Assembly: GCA_022837185.1 (NCBI GenBank)
Contig: JALHJD010000049.1
Span: 1-13,846 of the forward strand
Direction of reading: 5' to 3'
DNA: 13,846 nucleotides
Origin: Desulfobacteraceae bacterium
Lineage (GTDB): Bacteria; Desulfobacterota; Desulfobulbia; Desulfobulbales; Desulfobulbaceae
Positions 9,721-13,846 of the stretch are shown in pieces. Made by a program: the position numbers and the translations under genes. The first letter of the stretch is position 1. Each line of letters opens with the position of its first letter. The notes under the pieces were generated by a model. The model was not told the DNA's origin. It saw only the letters and a program-made list of their open reading frames with translations, and searched no databases.

Positions 9721-10412
9721 GGCACGGCCTCATCGGCCTCCAGCCGGCCGTCCCGCAGGCGGACCAGCCGGCCGGCCCGGCGCATGACCCGCTGGTCGTG
9801 GGTGGAGAAGAGAAAGGTCACCCCTTTGTTCCTGTTGAGCCGCTCCATGAGGTCAAGAATGGTATCAGCGGCCTCGGTGTCGACATTGGCGGTGGGCTCA
9901 TCGGCGAGGACGATCGCCGGTTCCGAGACAACCGCCCGGGCAATGGCCACCCGCTGCTGCTGGCCGCCGGAAAGTTCATCGGGTCGGCGGTCGATGTAGT
10001 CGGCCATGCCGACCTCCTCCAGGACCGCCATGACCCTTTTCCTTCTCTCCGGCGGCGGAACGTTCTGCAGGGCCAGAACAAATTCGGCGTTTTCATAGGC
10101 GGTCAGCACCGGCACCAGGTTATAGGCCTGAAACACGAAACCGATCCGGTCCCGCCGCAACCGGGAAAGCTCCCCGCGGCCCAGGGCCGACAGGTCTCTG
10201 CCCTCGAGAAACACCGTGCCCGAGGTCGGCGCGTCCAGCGCCCCGATGAGATTGAGAATGGTTGTTTTGCCGGACCCGGAAGGTCCGCAGAGGGCGCTGA
10301 ACTCGCCTTCCCTGATGGTGAGATCGAGATTGTCCACGGCCCTGACCTCGATATTGCCCTGCATGTAGACCCTGCTTACCCCGGCGAGCCGGACGATCAT
10401 GTCATCCCCCAT
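9717..10412 (-). CDS. ABC transporter ATP-binding protein, LolD/MacB type
   Basis: This 231-residue cytoplasmic ATPase should power the two adjacent permeases. It has Walker A GPSGSGKT (43-50), Q-loop FVFQAYNL (92-99), signature LSGGQQQRVAIARA (147-160), Walker B VLADEP (168-173) and the H-loop STHD (203-206). The sequence AYNLVPVLTAYENAEF is typical of the LolD/MacB/FtsE group, which pairs with FtsX-fold permeases and acts by mechanotransmission. The ATG at 10412 is 1 nt past the stop of the upstream permease; a second in-frame ATG (10400) and an upstream one (10433) are possible, but MGDDMIVRLAGVSRVY fits the family well. All catalytic residues are intact. It overlaps the downstream beta-barrel gene by 4 nt. 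Confidence 0.96.
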   Translation of the reverse strand: MGDDMIVRLAGVSRVYMQGNIEVRAVDNLDLTIREGEFSALCGPSGSGKTTILNLIGALDAPTSGTVFLEGRDLSALGRGELSRLRRDRIGFVFQAYNLVPVLTAYENAEFVLALQNVPPPERRKRVMAVLEEVGMADYIDRRPDELSGGQQQRVAIARAVVSEPAIVLADEPTANVDTEAADTILDLMERLNRNKGVTFLFSTHDQRVMRRAGRLVRLRDGRLEADEAVP

Positions 10413-10413
10413 G

Positions 10414-11649
10414 TCACTTCTCTTTGATGGCATCCACCGGCATGATGCGGCCGGCCCGAATGGCTGGATACACCGCGGCAGCCAGCGTCAGCGTGAACAC
10501 GGCGGCGAGTATGGCGGCGCCGCTTTCCCTGTACAGCCTCAGTTTCATCACCGGATCGACAAGGACGCCGGCGGCGCTGTACTCCTGCCCGATCAGCCTG
10601 CTGAGGTCGATCCCCGTCTGGCTCATGTAGTGGAACCAGGGCGCGGTCAGCACTATCCCCATCACCACCCCGAGGCAGCCGAGCCAGAAGGATTCGATGA
10701 GGACCAGGCGGACGACCTGACCCGGGGTCATCCCCAGGGCCATCATGATTCCCAGCTCCCTCCTCCTCTCAAGTACGCTCATCAGCATGGTATTGAGAAT
10801 GCCGGCGGCGATAATCATGCCGACGAGGAGCTGCAGGAGATAGTTGAACAACCGGTCGACGGCGATCAGGCCGGACAGGTCGGGCTGGGTTTCACGCCAG
10901 GTCAGGACCTCGACGTCCTGCCGGGAGGTAAGGCGCAGGGCCAGCTCGGCGGCCACTTCATTGACCCTCCGCTGATCGTCCAGGTAGACGGCGACAAAGG
11001 TGACCCCGCCGGTCCCGTAGCCCAGGGTCCGCCTGACCCGATCCAGCGGCAGCAGCACAAAGCCGGAATCAGCGGCACGGTCCCCGGTCCGGAAAATCCC
11101 ACTGACCCGGAACAGTTCGCTGGTCAGTTGGCCGTCCCGGTCGGTGACGGTGAGAATGACCTTCTTCCCCGGGCGCAGGTTCAGTTTTTCGGCCATTCCG
11201 GCGCCGATCACCGCTCCCCGGCCGTCTCCCTCCGCAAAAAGCTCCCCCTCGACAATGGAGCGGACAAAATAATTATGGCCGGCATGCTCTCGGGCCGGGT
11301 CAACGGCCAGGAACACGGCTCCGACGTTCCTGGCCCCGGCCGCGAACATCCCCTGGCCCATGATGCGGGGATACACTCCCGCCGCCTGGCCGCGGGCAAT
11401 CTCCATGGCCGGCCCGGGATCCGGAAGCCAGCGGGACAGGGCCGGCCGGGCATTGTACCCCACCGCCGCCACGCTGACATGGCCCTGCCCCATCGCCGCG
11501 CCGGTGTCGATCATGCTGGTGTACGAATAATCCCCGGAACCGGTGAAGGTGACGGCGAGAAAGATGCCGAACGCTATGGAAAATCCGGTGATCAGGGTCC
11601 GGCGCCTGTTTCTGGACAGCGAGCGCCAGGCGAGCATATTGAGTTGCAC
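10414..11649 (-). CDS. ABC transporter permease 2, FtsX/MacB fold
   Basis: A 411-residue inner-membrane permease. It has a first membrane helix around residues 18-36 after a basic tail (LAWRSLSRNRRRT), a large periplasmic domain (about 40-265), and three C-terminal helices (about 272-292, 316-336, 378-398). The FtsX signature NTMLMSVLERRRELGIMMALG (287-306) and the ending YPAIRAGRIMPVDAIKEK are typical of LolC/LolE/MacB permeases. I chose GTG at 11649 because GGAG lies 8 nt upstream and VQLNMLAWRSLSRNRR aligns with the usual N-terminus; ATG 11637 is the alternative and lacks a good ribosome binding site. It is 14 nt past the first permease and clearly different from it in sequence, suggesting a heterodimeric transporter like LolCE. 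Confidence 0.93.
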   Translation of the reverse strand: MQLNMLAWRSLSRNRRRTLITGFSIAFGIFLAVTFTGSGDYSYTSMIDTGAAMGQGHVSVAAVGYNARPALSRWLPDPGPAMEIARGQAAGVYPRIMGQGMFAAGARNVGAVFLAVDPAREHAGHNYFVRSIVEGELFAEGDGRGAVIGAGMAEKLNLRPGKKVILTVTDRDGQLTSELFRVSGIFRTGDRAADSGFVLLPLDRVRRTLGYGTGGVTFVAVYLDDQRRVNEVAAELALRLTSRQDVEVLTWRETQPDLSGLIAVDRLFNYLLQLLVGMIIAAGILNTMLMSVLERRRELGIMMALGMTPGQVVRLVLIESFWLGCLGVVMGIVLTAPWFHYMSQTGIDLSRLIGQEYSAAGVLVDPVMKLRLYRESGAAILAAVFTLTLAAAVYPAIRAGRIMPVDAIKEK

Positions 11650-11657
11650 GTTGCCCG

Positions 11658-11661
11658 CTCC
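11658..11661 (-). promoter_or_regulatory. Ribosome binding site deciding a GTG start (permease 2)
   Basis: GGAG on the minus strand lies 8 nt before GTG at 11649-11647, whereas the next in-frame ATG at 11637 has nothing comparable. This favours the GTG start. Confidence 0.55.
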
Positions 11662-11663
11662 GC

Positions 11664-12884
11664 TCAGGTATGATGTATGGCCCGCACGGGACTGATCAGG
11701 GCCGCCTTTGCCGCCGGGTAGCAGATGGACAGCAGCGCGGCCGCGTACAGGCAGGCCAACGGCAGCAGGACGCTGGCCGGAGTGACCAGGCAATACCACT
11801 GGGGTTCGAATGCTATGCCGGCAATGGTCGAGGACTCGCGGAGAAAAAAGGAAAAATCGATGGGGCGGCGCTCAAAATACAGGGCGAGCGGCAGACCGCC
11901 GGCGGCGGCGAGCAGAGAGGCAATGGTCACCTGAATCAGGGTCTCGGCAAAGATCAGTCCGAAGAGCCTGGGCCCCGAAAAGCCGACGGCCTTCATGACC
12001 CCGAACACCGGGATGCGCTCAAAGACACCCATGAGCATGGCGTTCATGGTCAGCATCCCGACGGCCGCATAGATGATCAGCAGCATGATCACCAGCGACA
12101 CATCGGACAGGTCCAGGAGCCGGGCCAGGGTCGGCTGCAGCTGCCGCCAGTTTTGCACCTCCAGGTCCGGAAATCCGGCGGCCAGGTCCCGGGTGGCCCG
12201 ATCCAGGGGCACGGAGGAATCGTTGCGTTTCAGCACGATTTCATGCACGCCCCGGGGGAGCGCGAAAAATTCCCGGAAATCCCGGGCGCCCATGAAAACC
12301 CCGGCCCGGTCGATGCCCTGCCCCACCGACTTCAACACCCCGCGGACGATGAACAGGTCATTGGCCATGGAGCCGTCCGCCGCCTGCCCGATAAGGACTA
12401 TTTCGTTTCCCGGTTGGACGCCGAGGATGGTGGCCAGCTGCTGGCCGATGACCACTTCCCCGGTCACCCCCGGTGCCAGCCACTCCCCGCTTCGGACATG
12501 GCGGTGCAGCCGGACGACCTGTTCCTCGGCGGCATCGACGCCCCGGATGTTCACCCCGGTTGAATTTTCATGGGCGGCCGCCAATCCTCCGCCAAGCAGC
12601 CGGGCCGCAGCCGAAAAACCGGCGGCCGCCGCCCGTTCAAGGACAGCCCGTTCATCCTCGATCAGCTTGTAGAGGTCCGGATCAAGCAGATAGTCCGGGG
12701 CATGGATCTGCAGTTCGCCCATTTCCATGGCCACCGCGTTGGTCTCCATGGCGCCGAGCCATCCCTCCAGAAGGCTTGCGTAAAAAATCATGATGCCGCC
12801 GGCAAACGCCATGGCGCCGATGGTCACCCGGCTCCTGAACCGGTAGCGCACTACGTTCTTGCCGGCCAGTTTCAGTACCAGCAT
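11664..12884 (-). CDS. ABC transporter permease 1, FtsX/MacB fold
   Basis: A 406-residue inner-membrane permease. It shows one N-terminal helix (about 20-38) after LAGKNVVRYRFRSR, a periplasmic domain (about 45-255) and three C-terminal helices (about 262-285, 306-334, 368-390). The FtsX-type motif MGVFERIPVFGVMKAVG (285-301) and the end YPAAKAALISPVRAIHHT are characteristic. I chose ATG 12884, 4 nt after the stop of the LolA-like gene; the longer reading from 12935 would add a Cys/Pro-rich tail overlapping that gene and spoil the usual basic N-terminus. The substrate cannot be read from sequence. By analogy with LolCE the periplasmic domains would hand cargo to a periplasmic carrier, here plausibly the LolA-like protein encoded just upstream. 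Confidence 0.93.
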   Translation of the reverse strand: MLVLKLAGKNVVRYRFRSRVTIGAMAFAGGIMIFYASLLEGWLGAMETNAVAMEMGELQIHAPDYLLDPDLYKLIEDERAVLERAAAAGFSAAARLLGGGLAAAHENSTGVNIRGVDAAEEQVVRLHRHVRSGEWLAPGVTGEVVIGQQLATILGVQPGNEIVLIGQAADGSMANDLFIVRGVLKSVGQGIDRAGVFMGARDFREFFALPRGVHEIVLKRNDSSVPLDRATRDLAAGFPDLEVQNWRQLQPTLARLLDLSDVSLVIMLLIIYAAVGMLTMNAMLMGVFERIPVFGVMKAVGFSGPRLFGLIFAETLIQVTIASLLAAAGGLPLALYFERRPIDFSFFLRESSTIAGIAFEPQWYCLVTPASVLLPLACLYAAALLSICYPAAKAALISPVRAIHHT

Positions 12885-12888
12885 GGGC

Positions 12889-13689
12889 TCACATTCTGCG
12901 AAGCTGCATGAGGGAAAAAAGGGAATCGGGAACATCGATGTCGAATTCGATGTCCAGATAGGTCAGCTCGGTGAACTCGGCGGGCTTGTCCGCCGGCACC
13001 ATGCGCAGCCGGGCAGGCAGCATCCTGCCGCCCATTTCCCTGATGTCCATGAAATCAAGGGTGCGGGCCAGGACCATGTCCTCGTCGTAATAACGGGCGG
13101 AAAGGGGCAGCAGGTCCGCGGTTCGGACCACCATGTCGATCCGGCCCCAGACAACCGGGGCGTCCGGTTTGGGCAGCAGTTCAAACTCAATGACTTTCTC
13201 GCCGCCGCGGGGGCCCTCAAAGGTCAGGGACGGTTCATAATCATCGGCAAGCCGTGAATCTTTCACCAGGTCATCGTTGGTGAAGTGGCTGCCCATCCAG
13301 GATCCCATCATCATCCCTGAGGTGAGGCGGATGACCCGGTCGGTTTTGGGCAGATAGGTGTACATGGTATTGCCGTCCTTGAGGCTGACGGTTCCCTTTT
13401 CCTTGAGCGGCGAGATGATCCTGATCAGGGACTTCTCCTTGCCCTTGGTCCAGCCCTCCATGACCAATGTCCGGGTGTACTGCGCGGTTGTCACGACCAT
13501 CCGGAGCCTGGCGGCCGATGAAGTCGACCGCCACAGATCATCGATGGTTTCGAGAATGTCTCTGGCCCGCTCCCGATCACCGGGAAGCGCCGCATCAATC
13601 GCGGCCGCATGGTTTCCCGGCAGAAGAACGGCCGCGCCGATCAGCACGGGCAGCAGGCAGCGAACGATGGCGCGCAGGCGCAGCAGCAT
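12889..13689 (-). CDS. Periplasmic LolA-like outer-membrane lipoprotein-sorting protein
   Basis: The 266-residue protein has a signal peptide (basic LRLRAIVR, hydrophobic core 11-24, AAA at 28-30 before a likely cleavage). The mature part matches the LolA-like family annotated as outer membrane lipoprotein-sorting protein (COG2834): TLVMEGWTKGKEKSLIRIISPLKEKGT (74-100), NTMYTYLPKTDRVIR (107-121), and the hallmark GSWMGSHFTNDDLVKDS (129-145). Such proteins adopt the LolA half-barrel that shields acyl chains. The ATG at 13689 has GAGGAG 6 nt upstream and gives a clean signal peptide; longer in-frame starts at 13710 and GTG 13728 are less likely. It is first in the operon and followed after 4 nt by permease 1. 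I infer a periplasmic carrier or chaperone for a lipid or lipoprotein cargo; LolA itself is not necessarily meant. Confidence 0.93.
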   Translation of the reverse strand: MLLRLRAIVRCLLPVLIGAAVLLPGNHAAAIDAALPGDRERARDILETIDDLWRSTSSAARLRMVVTTAQYTRTLVMEGWTKGKEKSLIRIISPLKEKGTVSLKDGNTMYTYLPKTDRVIRLTSGMMMGSWMGSHFTNDDLVKDSRLADDYEPSLTFEGPRGGEKVIEFELLPKPDAPVVWGRIDMVVRTADLLPLSARYYDEDMVLARTLDFMDIREMGGRMLPARLRMVPADKPAEFTELTYLDIEFDIDVPDSLFSLMQLRRM

Positions 13690-13695
13690 TTTTTT

Positions 13696-13701
13696 CTCCT
13701 C
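13696..13701 (-). promoter_or_regulatory. Ribosome binding site deciding the start of the LolA-like gene
   Basis: GAGGAG on the minus strand is separated by six A residues from the ATG at 13689, supporting this start over the two upstream in-frame candidates. Confidence 0.8.
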
Positions 13702-13740
13702 TCTTCTCATCACCCGGGCAAACAGCACATGGGTCCTGGT

Positions 13741-13769
13741 ATTGTACCGTCAATCCGGCAAAGATTCAA
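13741..13769 (-). promoter_or_regulatory. Sigma70-like promoter for the LolA-like/ABC operon
   Basis: On the minus strand TTGAAT (13769-13764, four of six to TTGACA) and TACAAT (13746-13741, five of six to TATAAT) are separated by exactly 17 nt. A start near 13734 would give a leader of about 45 nt before the ATG at 13689. Confidence 0.6.
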
Positions 13770-13784
13770 TCTGTCGTATCCGCC

Positions 13785-13823
13785 GGCCGTTTGCCGTTTT
13801 TCCCGCTTCCCGGCAAACCGGCC
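13785..13823. repeat. Imperfect inverted repeat upstream of the transporter promoter
   Basis: GGCCGTTTGCCG (13785-13796) is repeated in inverted form as CGGCAAACCGGCC (13811-13823) with one extra base and a 14-nt centre. It lies about 15-55 nt upstream of the proposed -35 box. No T-tract follows on either strand, so it is not an evident intrinsic terminator. It could be a regulator site or the hairpin end of a gene outside the window. Confidence 0.5.
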
Positions 13824-13846
13824 TTGCAAATTAAATGAAAATCGTT

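Noticed and set aside
10399..11673. 424-codon open frame on the plus strand
   Set aside because: Antisense to permease 2; Gly/Pro/His/Gln-rich with no membrane segment or domain.
11650..11799. Longer N-terminus for permease 2
   Set aside because: The extra 50 residues overlap the end of permease 1 in another frame and are low-complexity Gly/Pro/Arg; the family N-terminus begins near LAWRSLSRNRR.
12885..12935. Longer N-terminus for permease 1
   Set aside because: It would overlap the end of the LolA-like gene and place a Pro/Cys-rich tail before the conserved basic N-terminus LAGKNVVRYR.

Overview
The window is a GC-rich bacterial chromosome segment. Every gene I can support lies on the minus strand, so transcription runs from high to low coordinates. 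A signal-peptide LolA-like protein and an outer-membrane beta-barrel protein show a Gram-negative envelope. High GC, the order rplU-rpmA-obgE-proB-proA-nadD, and an EndoQ-UvrD fusion suggest a deltaproteobacterium (Desulfobacterota). That placement is an inference from memory of similar neighbourhoods, not a demonstrated assignment.

Region 1 (about 13,830 down to 8,467) is a five-gene envelope transport operon. It reads: a periplasmic LolA-like lipoprotein-sorting protein, two different FtsX/MacB-fold ABC permeases, a LolD/MacB-type ATPase, and a beta-barrel protein ending in aromatic-rich YRHYF. Gene junctions are 4, 14, 1 and -4 nt, and a good sigma70-like promoter lies about 50 nt before the first gene. 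The parts resemble the Lol machine that moves lipids or lipoproteins from inner to outer membrane, but here the operon also carries a dedicated outer-membrane barrel. The substrate is unknown.

Region 2 (8,443 down to 1) starts with a likely promoter, then rplU and rpmA (ribosomal proteins L21 and L27). A strong intrinsic terminator hairpin with nine U residues follows, placed only about 10 nt before the obgE start codon. Next come obgE (ribosome-assembly GTPase), proB and proA (first two steps of proline synthesis) and nadD (NAD synthesis). The last complete gene encodes an 1096-residue fusion of an EndoQ-like PHP endonuclease with a UvrD-family helicase. It ends in QLSLF, a textbook beta-clamp-binding motif, and has a second such motif (QMQLF) at the domain junction. 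Two nucleotides beyond its stop, a further gene begins that looks like a sensor histidine kinase and runs out of the window.

The two most interesting items are the EndoQ-UvrD protein, which looks like a single-chain, clamp-tethered repair enzyme for deaminated DNA, and the five-gene trans-envelope transporter. No tRNA, rRNA, CRISPR array, insertion sequence or gene-free stretch over 300 bases was seen.
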